The notes below the pieces were generated by a model. The model was not told where the DNA came from, did no database searches, and saw only the letters and a program-made list of their open reading frames with translations. DNA of 64,000 nt from Nematopogon swammerdamellus (Eukaryota; Arthropoda; Insecta; Lepidoptera; Adelidae), in assembly GCA_946902875.1 (NCBI GenBank), contig OX336343.1, positions 20,445,596-20,509,595 of the forward strand. The letters run 5' to 3'. Positions 10,855-21,215 of this stretch are shown here, one piece after another. Numbering within the stretch: position 1 is the stretch's first letter; every line of letters starts with the position of its first letter. The position numbers were made by a program, and so were the translations under genes.

Positions 10855-11088
10855 CTGCATAACTCTTAAAGCGATCATCCGAATTCGATGAAACTTAGTA
10901 CAAGCACATTTAACTATATGAGACACAGAAATAAAATTCATTTCCGTTTACGGTAAGATTTGGCTTTCATAGAAACCGTATAGTTCCGCGCGCAGAAATA
11001 AAGGTAAGGTAGCGTGACTAGCGTGTTTACTTACTTTCATGTTTTTAAATACCAATTTCATGCGAGCGAAGCCACGGGCAAAAGTTAT
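10855..11088 (-). mobile_element. Family N copy
   Basis: Reverse-orientation partner of 281-530, ending ATGCGAGCGAAGCCACGGGC / AAAAGTTAT. It abuts the family H copy with only about 9 bp between. Confidence 0.7.
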
Positions 11089-11097
11089 CCTTCTTTA

Positions 11098-11331
11098 TAC
11101 CTATAATAAAATCCAACGTCTGCTTTCTGTCTGAGTGTCTGAGTGTCTGAGTGTATGTCTGTCTGTCCGCTTATAACTCGAGAACCACTGAACCGATTTT
11201 AATAAAACAAAATTCTACGGATAGCTTGATTCTTCCCATCAACTATAGGCTACTTACTATCACGCTAAATGGCTTATGAGGTTAGCAGTGAAGTGAAATA
11301 TGAGAGCGGGCGGAGCCGCGGGCACAGCTTG
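11098..11331 (-). mobile_element. Family H copy
   Basis: Starts TATAATAAAATCCAACGTCTG and carries a GTGTCTGAGTGTCTGAG minisatellite, AACCACTGAACCGATTTTAA and an end GGCGGAGCCGCGGGCACAGC. The other copies are 26642-26848 and 28817-29030. Confidence 0.8.
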
Positions 11332-11375
11332 TTAAATATACAATTGAAATTGTTCTATGAATTCGCCATAGACGT

Positions 11376-11495
11376 GGGGCAGATGGCCGAGTGGTTTGGG
11401 CGTCGGCTTCTCTTGCGAGAGGTCCGAGGTTCGAATCCCGCTGCGTGTACTGAGTTTTTTATGATTTGAAAAAAAAAAAATACGTACATACCTTC
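11376..11495 (+). mobile_element. SINE-G head, 3' truncated
   Basis: tRNA-like: A box TGGCCGAGTGG and B box GGTTCGAATCC. The T arm and acceptor stem do not pair well, and an oligo(A) plus SINE sequence (TACGTACATACC) follows, so this is a SINE head rather than a tRNA gene. Region 11496-12179 contains a (GA)n run at 12030-12047 and no gene. Confidence 0.65.
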
Positions 11496-12179
11496 AGCCA
11501 CGGCGACGAAGGAAATCACCTAAGACAATAAGTCCGCCCTTGCCATACAATAAGTGGCATAAAGTGTATTATTATTTTCATTTTATTATTTGTAAGGTTG
11601 CGTCAATTAAACACAAGCAAATTTTACATACGTCATTTTCAGCATGACCTAATTGCGACCACGTCAGTAGCGTCAAAACTACTCTCTGCAACAACTTTTC
11701 GCCCGTGTGCCACCCTATAGCCAATCATATAACTCGAAACCAAAGACTTATTCCACGTTGAATCTTTACGTTCTTATACAGCAATCGAATTCAAACCATT
11801 TGCATATACGTAGAACGTATTTGATATCAATTTCTACTAAAACAGTCAACTCTTTACAAGTAATTGCACAAAAGTTATAAATAATTTTAGTCTGCCTTCC
11901 AATCTATATTTTCTGCATAAAACCCACATACACCTTCCAATATTCATTCCATTAGGCTACCTACATCCGTTCGTCCACCTCGGTGCATATCCTCAGGTAT
12001 GTACTTAAGGCGCCTCTGACGTAACCGTAGAGAGAGAGAGAGAGACGATGAACAGTTTTCCCGCTCTTAAGCACTTTCGATCTCGTTCCGATCATATACA
12101 GGTGTCGTTTGGGGGGTATTGCGAGAGTTTACTCGATGTTCTATTCTCAGGATCGAGTTATGGTTTATCGTTAACTTTT

Positions 12180-12401
12180 GTTTTTTTTTATGGAAACTGA
12201 CCTGAACTGGACGGAAAACACAAACTATTTACATAGCCGTTTCGACCGACCTTTCATTCAGTGCGGTGGTACAACCCGGGCGGGTTAAACCCTACCACCT
12301 AGTAATATAAGAAGGCAGTCATATCCCTTAGTCGCCTTTACGACATACACGGGGAGAGATGCAGTGGGGCTATTCTTGTAAAGTACCGGCCCCACACGGT
12401 A
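12180..12401 (-). mobile_element. SINE-B with internal deletion
   Basis: Poly(T), then TGGAAACTGA joined directly to CCTGAACTGG: about 105 bp of body removed between two CTGA words. The B head ends at ACACGGT. Confidence 0.85.
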
Positions 12402-12544
12402 ACTTTACGTGAATACTTTGTAATCTAACCCCACATTGTAATCTAGCCCCACAGAACAACGATCGGGCCCACCGCCGGCGCCCACTGGTCTGGTTCAAAG
12501 CTCCTTGTCTAACCCCCATAAGTATTGCATACGACAGACATTGC

Positions 12545-12915
12545 TGAATACTTTCTTTTTTCTTATTATTGTAAATAAAAATTCTGTTGATGGATGATGA
12601 TCCAAATTGTTTATATGTATAAACTCTTATTATTTTTATTAACTTTTATTAATGACTTGACTTATGTTCTTTGTATTAATTAATTAAATTAATTAAATAA
12701 ATTATGTAAGTAATTAAACCTTAGTATGTAAGTCATATTAAAAGAAACAAGCTCTAAAAGGTTTCTTACCCGGCTCTTCCTTATAGATTGCATCGCTGAA
12801 CGGGACATGACAAAAAAAATTGATGACGAACCATACTGAATATGCAATGTCTCAATGAAATATTGTTAATGTTGTGTGTTCTTTATGGCAAAATAAATAT
12901 CTGAATCTGTATCTG
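12545..12915 (+). repeat. LINE 3' UTR-like repeat
   Basis: Shares AGCTCTAAAAGGTTTC, ATTGCATCGCTGAACGG and a final AAAATAAATATCTGAATCTG with diverged sequences at 15235-15500 and 16520-16600. The ending looks like a LINE polyadenylation end. Region 12916-13189 shows no gene. Confidence 0.5.
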
Positions 12916-13189
12916 CATCTTACCAAATGCTAAGATTTAAAAATATTTGTTGTCAAACGTGGGCCTAGTCAAGAAGAATTGCACGCTGCAGTCCGAAGCG
13001 TCAGCGAAAATTGCTATTGGTTAACCAATTTTAACAAAGAAAGACGGTGTTGTGTCAATAAAACGATAGCATATACGCAGAATACCTCGAGCTATCCTAC
13101 CCGCTCTACGCCGTGTGATCGAATTTTGTCAATTTTAAGGGCACACATTCCGTGGCATAAATGCCGCGTACACAATTCGCCGTGTCATT

Positions 13190-13690
13190 TTCAACCGACT
13201 TCCAAAAAGGAGGAGGTTCTCAATTCGTCTGTATGTTTTTTTTGTGTGTATTTAACCGATTTCTCGGCCAATTTTTAACCGATTTTAATGAATCTTTTTT
13301 TTCATGAATAGGGTATATCTCAGGGGTAAGTAGTCCTTTCGTCATTTTTTTGTAGGAATACCACCCCTAAGTGTGGAAAATTAACACTTTCACACTAAGG
13401 AATTTTTTCAATTACCCACTTTTCGTCAACCGATTTTAATATTTATGTGATATTACTAAAAAGAATGAAATAAAAAAACTGTTTAAAAAAAATTAACCGA
13501 CTTCAACCCCTAAAAAGTATTAAATAATCTTGAATAGAAGGCGGTACAAAAGCACACATGAAAAATTATAGATGGACTGGTTTGTGCTTTTGTACCGCCT
13601 TCTACTCAAGATCAAAATATTATTTAATACTTTTTAGGGTTTGAAGTCGGTTCAGTGTTTTTTTTTTTTTCAACAGTTTTTTTAAAGTTT
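13190..13690 (+). mobile_element. Family F element with a different hairpin
   Basis: Starts CAACCGACTTCCAAAAAGG with GGAGGAGGTTCTCAATTCG. Its hairpin (about 13498-13655) has arms with CTAAAAAGTATTAAATAAT and AGAAGGCGGTACAAAAGCAC, so it belongs to the same family with different arm sequence. Region 13691-14090 shows no gene. Confidence 0.75.
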
Positions 13691-14093
13691 CAACATGGCC
13701 TCCTAATTAAATAACACATAATGTGATATTGTAATGGTAGCTCCAAATCTACACGTGTGCCATTCTATAGACACTCATACAACCCGAAATATAAAATGTA
13801 TTACGTCAATAAAGTAACATTTATTCTACTCGATCGATCGATTTAATACGAGTATTCGAATTACCCCCCGAGTGGTTTGCAGACCGGTCTCAAATTGCAT
13901 AAATTCAGAACATTTAATGGGAGCACATGTTGTGTATGACTCCATGCGTGTGGTGACCATCTGTGGACTTGCATTCGGACAATACAAGACATACATTTTA
14001 CAATCTCTACTTTCATCGTATCCTGATTTTGTGTTTTGCGATTTCAGTTACTAACGCACTGTCTTAAATGATAATGACGAATGGGTATTATTA

Positions 14094-14165
14094 TTATGCC
14101 TGCCCATATATTTCCCCCCAAGTACAGTCTCGGGTCCTTCAAGAGAGGCGTGAATAGGCACCTGT
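14094..14165 (+). pseudogene. LINE pol C-terminal fragment
   Basis: Translates as MPAHIFPPKYSLGSFKRG then VNRHLL, the conserved end of the LINE pol also seen at 30345, 42545 and 47076. It is only about 24 codons long. Confidence 0.65.
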
Positions 14166-14189
14166 TATTCTCATTTAAAAAAAAAAAAA

Positions 14190-14283
14190 TTGATTTCGAT
14201 TTGAGTGATATGGATTTTTTTCTTCTAATAATGAGTACTTTCTATTTCTTGTGTTTCTCAAGCCTATCCGGAAACACCCTGTA
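14190..14283 (+). mobile_element. Family J terminal fragment
   Basis: ATAATGAGTACTTTCTATTTC and the end GGAAACACCCTGTATA match the terminus of the J elements at 32805 and 41665. Region 14284-14640 holds no recognisable gene. Confidence 0.55.
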
Positions 14284-14647
14284 TATCGAAGACATATAAA
14301 ATTGTGTAATATTGAAAACAGATGTATATACCTATTTTAGTAATTGGTCCTCCGCAGTTTTGGCATCCGTTTGGTTACCCTACCGATCTTGGTACTATCG
14401 CAGAAGGCGATACAAATCCTACACATTCAGACGGCAATGCTGTGTCCAGTCCTCTGCGCTGTGTCGAATGTCAACTGTCGACCTACATACAAACCCGTAC
14501 AGTAACGCAGGTCGCAATAAAGCTTGTTTGACAATGTTTAAAAGTGGTATGAGGGTGATGTAACGAGCGAAGTTTTGAGACAAGAATTGAGATCGCAAAA
14601 AATATTGACGAACGCGCCAATATTTTTCTGTTTTAAAATTTCATACA

Positions 14648-14795
14648 CATAACGTCGCGTTGTATTCCGGCAATCGGGGTATGCAGAGCAATCGTTGTTG
14701 TGACGCCAGAACTAGGTACGTTAAATTACAAAACAACACCACGCTTAGCAAGATATTAGAACAAGACAATATCGAGCAGCAAAGTCAAAGAAAAA
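14648..14795 (-). mobile_element. Family C copy
   Basis: GGCAATCGGGGTATGCAGAG, a damaged stem, and AACACCACGCTTAGCAAGATATT in reverse complement. Confidence 0.65.
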
Positions 14796-14812
14796 ACTAA
14801 CGTATTTATTTT

Positions 14813-15130
14813 GAGGTCCGAGGTTCGAATCCGGTTTTTTTTTCTGACGGAAAACGTCTAATTGCATATTTTTCTATGTGCATACCTACAGCTGCTGTTT
14901 CACCGTTAAAACTGTAGGCACCTTTCCTTGCCCCTTAGTAGGTGGTAGGCTCAAATTGTAGCCGACTGGGTTGAGACCACCGTACTGAATGTATGTGGTC
15001 GCATAGCAGCCTCGGCTGTGTTCTCCTCTATAGTCCAGTATAGCCAGCAATGCAAGCAAAGGGACGTCACCTTCACGGGGGTGATATTGGCTGATCGGAG
15101 CATGTGCATTGGCCTACCGGATTAAAAAAA
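14813..15130 (+). mobile_element. SINE-G, 5' truncated
   Basis: Starts just before the B box (GAGGTTCGAATCCGG) and keeps TAGGTGGTAGGCTCAAATTG, GCATAGCAGCCTCGGCTG, CCAGTATAGCCAGCAATGC and the ACCGGATTAAAAAAA tail. Confidence 0.85.
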
Positions 15131-15234
15131 ATGATAGAATACAAATAGGGAACAAATGACCACACTAAAGCAAACTAAAGTTGATAATATTCGTTTTAGA
15201 CAATCCATTTTACAATTGATGAAATGATTTTTTT

Positions 15235-15500
15235 CCTATTGTAAATAAGAAAAATATTGCTGACTTGGATGTGACTTTGGATGTTTATATGTGACTTGAC
15301 TGAGCCCTGAGTATATTTTATAATCTTTTTTTTAAATGATAAAACATGGATATAGCTTATTATTTTAATGTAGTATGTTATATTAAACGTATCTAATTAA
15401 AGTTTAGTACCTATTTAAGTTATATTCCAAAAAAGCTCTATAAGGTTTCGCGCCCTGTCCTTCGTCATACATTGCATTGCTGAACGGAATTAACCTAAAA
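15235..15500 (+). repeat. LINE 3' UTR-like repeat, diverged
   Basis: AGCTCTATAAGGTTTCGCGCC and ACATTGCATTGCTGAACGG match 12545-12915 with many changes. Confidence 0.4.
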
Positions 15501-15592
15501 ATCGATCAAGAGCGTGTTTTACTCACGCAAGAAGGGTTCCGTTGATCAACTATCTATACCACAGCTGTCAAAAAACCATATACGTCTATCTT

Positions 15593-15740
15593 TTTAACCG
15601 ACTTCCAAAAAAGGAGGAGGTTCTCAATTCGTCTGTATGTTTTTTTTTTTTTATTTATTTTTTTTTTTTTTTTGTATGTTTGTAACACGATTTCTCCTTC
15701 AATTGAGGGCCGATTTATGTATGTCTGCAATGCAATGTAG
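15593..15740 (+). mobile_element. Family F 5' fragment
   Basis: AACCGACTTCCAAAAAAGG, GGAGGAGGTTCTCAATTCG, a long T-run and AACACGATTTCTCC; no hairpin. Confidence 0.75.
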
Positions 15741-15777
15741 TAACTGTCGCGCCAACTATTATTTAGTAGCGTGAATA

Positions 15778-16050
15778 TTTTTATTGAGAAGACTCTTAGC
15801 AGATACCACCTTGCTATTTGATGTGGTGCGCGGACACTTGGATAGCACTGAACTAGTGGGGATTGTGGGACTTAAACGTTCCAAAGCGTCGTACACGTCA
15901 CACAGCTCTCCTCCACGAGCCCGCGCACCACACCAACCTATGCTCAGGACTCAGTTTTCACTATCTACTGATCTATTTACTGATACTGACATCTTTCACC
16001 TATCTAGATCAAAATTCAGAATTGAGATTATAAAAAACATTGATGTGCGA
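15778..16050 (+). pseudogene. LINE reverse transcriptase C-terminal fragment
   Basis: The frame reads LADTTLLFDVVRGHLDSTEL then VGIVGL, and later DTDIFHLSRSKFRIEI. This is the pattern of the region downstream of the RT fingers in jockey-like insect LINEs (LLxxxxxxxIDSxEL ... DIFxxSxxxFR). It has no intact ends. Assignment rests on this pattern only. Region 16051-16284 is AT-rich with nothing further. Confidence 0.45.
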
Positions 16051-16284
16051 ATAAGTATCAACCACACGTGCATTCATAACCATAGTTTATTTATATTTTA
16101 TTTTATATTTTCCAAATGTTATGTTTCCTGACCCGTAATCAATGTAATCCCTTATGGAAATCTTTAATAGGCCATCGTAAGTGTTCATTTTAAGTGTATA
16201 ATTAAATTAGTATGACTTGTGCTGTTGATTTCCTGAAAAATAAAGAAAAAAATGTACTCATCGATTCTTGCATGTACGCACATT

Positions 16285-16516
16285 TCTTAATTTTTTCACT
16301 TTTTTCTTTTTTTTTTATTATGGTTTGGGATATCCGCCATAATAACACATATTCTGTGAAAATTTCAACCGGCTATCTGTTACGGTTCAAAAGATACAGC
16401 CCTCGGACGGACGGACGGATGGACGGACGGACAGACGGACGCCGGACGGACAGACAGACAGACGATATATGGTTAAGCTTAGTAATAGGCTTCCGTGTGG
16501 AGACGGAACCGTAAAA
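16285..16516 (+). mobile_element. Family D copy, 5' truncated
   Basis: GATATCCGCCATAATAACAC, TGTGAAAATTTCAACCGGC, a (GGAC)n/(AGAC)n tract at 16396-16463 and a GGAACCGTAAAAG end. Confidence 0.8.
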
Positions 16517-16869
16517 GCTATTATGAATATGCATAACATGTCTCAATAAAATATTATTACGTTGTGTAAATTTCTTTATAACGAAATTACTTGAATTTGA
16601 ATCTGAATCAATGCCGCCTCATGGAATTACCTACAAGCCTAATCGAATAACTTAAAGGTGGTTCAGCTAGCTGCTAAGCTATAGAGCATATTTGATACAG
16701 ATATATAAGACATATCTGCACAATCCGGGTTTACAGGGTCAATCACATTCAAATTGCGACTCAATTACTCTGCTGGGCCGTAGCTGCAGTGCGACCGAGC
16801 GCATACTCATTCCGTTCGATAATGCGAGCGAACATTCTGCGGAGGGGAAGTGCTATGCGGGGTCGAGAT

Positions 16870-16890
16870 GGGGGGGGGGGGGGGGGGGGG
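16870..16890 (+). repeat. Poly(G) run
   Basis: Twenty-one consecutive G in a CG-rich island (16780-16960). The ORFs around it on both strands (GGGGGG or PPPPPP) are by-products. The island may deserve a promoter check, but no gene was recognised on either side; 16600-17047 is otherwise unassigned. Confidence 0.9.
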
Positions 16891-17047
16891 AGGTGCGCGC
16901 GCGCCGTTCGTTCGTGCGTGCGTTCGTGCGCGAGACATTTGGGGCGTGTACGTATTCATTCGATGTGGAGATAATGTCGATATTTTATATAACATAATTA
17001 TTTTGTGAACAGATTTTTTTCCCTTTTCTTTTCTATATATTATGTAT

Positions 17048-17230
17048 ACTAGCTGTGTGCCCGCGACTTCGTCCGCGTGGACACATCACGACGCCGCGCC
17101 GTCTACCGGGTTCAATTGTATTTTCAAACCATCCAGGGACCCACTCAAATATACACACAAAATTTCATCCAAATCGGTCCAGCCGTTTAGGCGGAGTTAG
17201 GTGACAAACATACGTACAGAAGAATTATAT
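17048..17230 (+). mobile_element. Repeat starting CTAGCTGTGTGCCCGCG
   Basis: Contains GACTTCGTCCGCGTGGA, ATTTCATCCAAATCGGTCCA and GGTGACAAACATACGTACAG. Its end resembles those of families N and H (GCCCGCG plus a C-rich word) although the body differs. Confidence 0.6.
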
Positions 17231-17240
17231 AATTATGTAC

Positions 17241-17438
17241 TACTACATACCGCGCACGGTATCAAGACAATCGGGGTAAGAAGACCCATCTGCTGCATGA
17301 GTTCAAGGTGACAAGTGGCTAGCCTGTCGCCCTTATGCACGGCATGTTGTCCTTATCCCGTTTAGTCGCCTTTTACGACATTCACGGGGAGAGATGCAGT
17401 GGTGCTATTATTTTCATGTACCGGCCCCACACACCCCG
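17241..17438 (-). mobile_element. Family C with B head, internally deleted
   Basis: The right end is the shared head in reverse (TTTAGTCGCCTTTTACGACA, GGGGAGAGATGCAGTGG, ACCGGCCCCACAC); the left end is the CAATCGGGGTAAG block. The middle (stem-loop) is missing. Confidence 0.75.
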
Positions 17439-17505
17439 TACACCTTATTATTATGACTTATAAAATTCTATAGAAAGTATATTAAAAACAATAAGTATGA
17501 TAATT

Positions 17506-17506
<1 letters not shown>

Positions 17507-17541
<35 letters not shown>
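17507..17541 (+). repeat. (GT)n microsatellite
   Basis: About 17 GT units, four bases before the target duplication of the following element. Confidence 0.95.
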
Positions 17542-17542
<1 letters not shown>

Positions 17543-17552
17543 TACTCTAAAC

Positions 17553-17903
17553 CAGCCATACTCAAAGTGTGCTCCGCGGAGCCCTAGGGTTCCGCGGAGT
17601 CTCTGCGGGGGCTCCGCGAGAATAGGAGAGAAAAAAAATGTAAAATATACCTCTCCTCTCTGGCTCGATTCAGCTCGTCTGCGCAGAGTCACGGCGCGGC
17701 GCGGCGTCACAGTTTCATACCTCCCATTAGATATTTAATTATTGTTTTTCTCTTTTATTATAATATTATGTAAGTAACTGTTACATTGTAATATGATTAT
17801 TAATAAAGAATGCACAAAAACTAATTTTTGTTTATTTTAAGGCTCCGTCAAATATTTCGCTTTCCAAAAGGGTTCCGTCACTAAAAAAGTTTGAGAACCG
17901 CTG
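17553..17903. mobile_element. hAT-type miniature element
   Basis: 351 bp. Ends CAGCCATACTCAAAGTGTGC and (minus strand) CAGCGGTTCTCAAAC, flanked by CTCTAAAC (17545-17552) and CTCTAAAT (17904-17911): an 8-bp duplication with one mismatch. The CAGCGGTTCTCAAACT-type end with an 8-bp duplication is characteristic of hAT elements. No transposase is encoded. ORFs over it (80 and 75 codons) are not genes. Confidence 0.8.
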
Positions 17904-17924
17904 CTCTAAATAAAGCTTGCGTGA

Positions 17925-18265
17925 GTGACTAAAAGCGCTGTGGGCTGAAAGAAGATATAGTGACAAGGATTGAGAAAGGAATGCTTCGGTGGTTCGGTCA
18001 TGTTGGAAGAATGGATGATAGGAGACTAACGAAAGACATTTTATTAAGCAAATGTGAGTGGAAGAGTCGGGAAGGGTCGCCCTAGACGCACGTACCTGGA
18101 CCAGATCGGGCATGTACTCAAAAAGGGTCAAGTGCGTAGTACCCGTAACCGACGAGCATACATGAAGAACATAATGGGAGTGGAAGAGGCGGCAGAGGTG
18201 TGGCAGGATCGTGGCACGTGAAGATCCGTTGTCTCTGCCTACCCCACCGGGAAACAGGCGTGACG
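17925..18265 (+). pseudogene. RTE-like LINE pol C-terminus and 3' end
   Basis: Reads LKEDIVTRIEKGMLRWFGHV then GRMDDRRLTKDIL, after which frameshifts. At nucleotide level it continues through AGCATACATGAAGAACATAATG, AAGATCCGTTGTCTCTGCC and GAAACAGGCGTGACGCTAT. The IEKxxLRWFGHVxRM motif is typical of the end of RTE-type LINE polymerases. This copy shows the undisturbed sequence for the split copy at 33785-35470. Confidence 0.75.
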
Positions 18266-18369
18266 CTATATATGCGTATGTGTTAAAATCTCACACCACC
18301 CACCATAACATACGTTGTACTAACATTTTATTCGCTACTTTTATAATACATAATTAACTATGTAATTTT

Positions 18370-18630
18370 TTTTTAATTTTTTTTTTATGGAAACTGACAC
18401 GGTTGGCTACATCACCTACAACATCCGTGATGTCAGCCCATAACACCGGTTGAACTTGGTGCCACGTCAGTGTTTCCCTTCGGTCGTGCCGGCTACACTG
18501 AACTGGACGGAAAACACAAACTATTTACATATCCGTTTCGACCGACCTTTCATTCAGTGCGGTGGTACCAACCCCAGGCGGGATAAACCCTACCACCTAG
18601 TAATATAAGAAGGGAGTCATATCCCATAAT
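18370..18630 (-). mobile_element. SINE-B body, head truncated
   Basis: Poly(T), ATGGAAACTGACACGGTTGG and onward to GTAATATAAGAAGGGAGTCAT; the head stops there. Region 18631-18880 shows no gene. Confidence 0.85.
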
Positions 18631-18888
18631 AATGCTCGTAGGTGTGTCAATAAGTAGGCACATTAATACCTACACTGTGGGCGGTATTAGCTAGCACACG
18701 CTACAATATTTAAGAACAAATTACTTAATGGGAATGACCTACGATTGAAACGTCGGAATCCTGCCAGCCGCGGGCCTGTACTTTACCTAATTTCACTCAT
18801 ACCCAAAGATCATACCTCACTAAAGTTCATGAAATTATATATATGTACAGTGTACATTGTACACATTCAAATGTTACATACATTAACC

Positions 18889-19182
18889 CACAGAGCATGA
18901 AATGCGCGCGCCCGCCCCTACTAGAGGCGCCGTGAGCGCGATTTCTCTACAACGGCGTTGAAGCCTGTGGGCGTGGCCTATGACTTACATATGTGTGTTG
19001 TGCGTGTGCATTTGTTTTGTGCGTATGCCTAACTTGCTTCTCTTTGTGTTTAGTGTCAATAGTAGCACACACACACACATACGAAGCGCTAGCAGCTCAG
19101 CGTACGGTTATTGGGTTTCAAATATCATCGCTTAGGGCGCCTCTAGTAGGGGGCGCGGGCGGTAGGTATTTGATGCTCTGTG
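18889..19182. mobile_element. Miniature TIR element with exact 8-bp duplication
   Basis: 294 bp. Left end CACAGAGCATGAAATGCG...TACTAGAGGCGCC; the right end is its reverse complement (GGCGCCTCTAGTA...TGCTCTGTG), about 45 bp of TIR. CATTAACC repeats exactly at 18881-18888 and 19183-19190. An 8-bp duplication suggests hAT, but the terminus CACAG only loosely fits the hAT end consensus. The 66-codon ORF inside has no recognised function. Confidence 0.85.
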
Positions 19183-19539
19183 CATTAACCTAATTTTAAG
19201 CGTCTATGCGTGGTGCGTGAAGCTAGATTTAATTCTAATATTGTTGAATAATTGTATATTGCCTGGGCGACCGAGCTTCGCTCGGCGTCTTTCGATTTTG
19301 CTGAATGTGATAACTTCATGTGGGAAATGTTGCTTATAAATGTTTATTACCTATATTATATATTCAGATTAATAATATACCTACATATCTAATATTTAAA
19401 ATGTATACATCGATCAACAATGCAATAAAAAACTGTATATTGAATATATTCTGAAAAAAATAAACCAACCAGAACATGTTTGACACGATACGTCTTTTTA
19501 AATCGAGTTGCATGAAGTTGCTATAGGGTGGCATACACA

Positions 19540-19605
19540 CCATGCGGTCGGGGTAATCAGAGCAATCGGTGTTGTGCTGAACTCCGTTAAATTACAGCTC
19601 ATTAA
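19540..19605 (-). mobile_element. Family C fragment
   Basis: GGTCGGGGTAATCAGAGCAAT and CGGTGTTGTGCTG in reverse orientation. The rest of 19191-19897 shows no gene; 19259-19300 has a CGAGCTTCGCTCGGCG palindromic word. Confidence 0.55.
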
Positions 19606-19897
19606 GTACATACTGAAGATAAGAGAAAAATCACATATTCAATAACTGAAATGCAATTAAATGAAATGAAATATGTTTATTTATCTTAACTGTTAACTAG
19701 TGCATCAGATAATTTTATTTAATATTATTAGTATTGATTACTTAAATGGAAGCAGGAAGATAAATGGGTGTCAGTCTCGGCTTATTGCTGCGACAACAGG
19801 CGAGCCTACTGCCGCAGCAGCTGATGTTCAGACAGAACCCTCGTTTACATTGTAAATCTAAACTAATATTATAAAGGGTAAAGTTTGTAAGTTCGTA

Positions 19898-20071
19898 AGA
19901 ATAGAATAGAATAGAATAGAATAGAATAGAATAGAATAGAATAGAATAGAATAGAATAGAATAGAATAGAATAGAATAGAATAGAATAGAATAGAATAGA
20001 ATAGAATAGAATAGAATAGAATAGAATAGAATAGAATAGAATAGAATAGAATAGAATAGAATAGAATAGAA
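19898..20071 (-). repeat. (ATTCT)n pentanucleotide array on a LINE tail
   Basis: About 34 units, written AGAAT on the plus strand. It is joined directly to GCAATAAAGCATTT on the minus strand, so it stands where the (TATC)n tail stands in sister LINE copies. The FYSIL-repeat ORFs over it are artefacts. Confidence 0.95.
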
Positions 20072-20260
20072 ATGCTTTATTGCACACAAAACACAGAGAT
20101 ACACAAGACAGAAGATAACATACAGAAGAGCAATACAAATTTACAATACTTACACAGAACAAGAGAAAAGTAGCGTGCAAAGGCGGACTTATCACTTTAA
20201 GTGATTTCTTCCAGTCAACCTTTGGGTGATGAGAGTAAGTGAAGAAGAAATATGGCAAGG
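20072..20260 (-). mobile_element. LINE 3' UTR (K/I type)
   Basis: On the minus strand, CACCCAAAGGTTGACTGGAA, a degenerate AAGGGATAAGTCCGCC-like block and TGCAATAAAGCATTT, followed by the pentanucleotide array. 20440-20470 carries only the terminus of family N (GCGAGCGAAGCC / AAAAGCTAG). The remaining 20261-20980 shows nothing clear. Confidence 0.75.
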
Positions 20261-20984
20261 GTAGTGCAAACATTTGGACAGGAAAGTAATATATACAAAT
20301 ATATACATACTTATACAAATATACATAACATAAACAAATAAATACATCGTAACTAAGAGGTGATCTCCGAAAATACACATCTGATTTCAAAAATTCTTTG
20401 ACCAATATTTCGAATGGACCTTCAGGATGGGCATAGGCTATGCGAGCGAAGCCGCCGGCAAAAGCTAGTATTTATTTAATATAATAATTTAACTAGCATG
20501 TACTTACATTTATTATTAAGGCGCAAAAAAGACTCAAAAGGTCAACTTTAAACGAAATTATTGAGGTATTGGTAAAGATAAAAATTATGTAAAAAATATG
20601 TGTTATGTATTGATCTTTAATTAACAAAAATAGCGAAAAAAGTTGTTAAATAAATCTCATAAAAAATTACGAAAAGTACGAAAATTGTACTTTCAAGTTA
20701 AATTATCTTGAGAAACATCAATTGTTTCAATACAAGACCCTCATAGAAATATAGATAATATTTTTCCCTACAATCGTAGCGAAAAAAATATTGTTTCCAA
20801 CACGTTTTTCGCGCAAACGTTCTACGTCGGCGCGACCTATCAGCCACCGCACGAATAGAACGCATCTCGCACCTATTGCATCTTCACAAGGTTCGTGTTT
20901 CAATCATCAGTGCTCGGGTAGCACGGTTTGAGTCTTATTTCCGCCTCAATAAGTATTCTTATTATTATTTTACCTTCAATTCTC

Positions 20985-21215
20985 ACGCTCAATTCTTTTG
21001 CTACTACCTACTCACATTTAACTATTTATCGAATCTTAAACATCCAAACGTTGACTGTAAGAAATCTCTTTAAGGGATAAGTCCGCCTTTTCACCTTATG
21101 TGAATTTTCTAATGTACTCATTACTGTTGAATGTTTATTGGAGCCACGAGTCAGTAAGGCTCGACTCGACGAGGCTTACTGACTCGTGATTGGAGCAATA
21201 AAGCATTTTCTATCT
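20985..21215 (+). mobile_element. LINE 3' UTR (K/I type) with a 44-bp palindromic insert
   Basis: CTTTTGCTACTACCTACTCAC, ACATCCAAACGTTGACTG, AAGGGATAAGTCCGCC and the end GCAATAAAGCATTTTC plus (TATC)n. Interrupted at 21145-21188 by a small palindrome. Confidence 0.8.
21145..21188. mobile_element. 44-bp palindrome with 8-bp target duplication
   Basis: Arms CACGAGTCAGTAAGG... and ...CTTACTGACTCGTG are inverted repeats over about 19 bp with one mismatch. ATTGGAGC occurs exactly on both sides (21137-21144, 21189-21196). Removing insert plus one repeat restores the LINE UTR. It is too small to encode anything. Confidence 0.85.

Noticed and set aside
16692..16997. ORFs on both strands around the poly(G) run
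   Set aside because: Glycine and proline runs reflect the homopolymer; no conserved features.
17832..18131. 99-codon minus-strand ORF
   Set aside because: Opposite to the LINE pol remnant, whose plus-strand motif (LRWFGHV) is clear.
19742..20405. 120- and 178-codon minus-strand frames with FYSIL repeats
   Set aside because: They read the pentanucleotide array and LINE UTR, not a gene.
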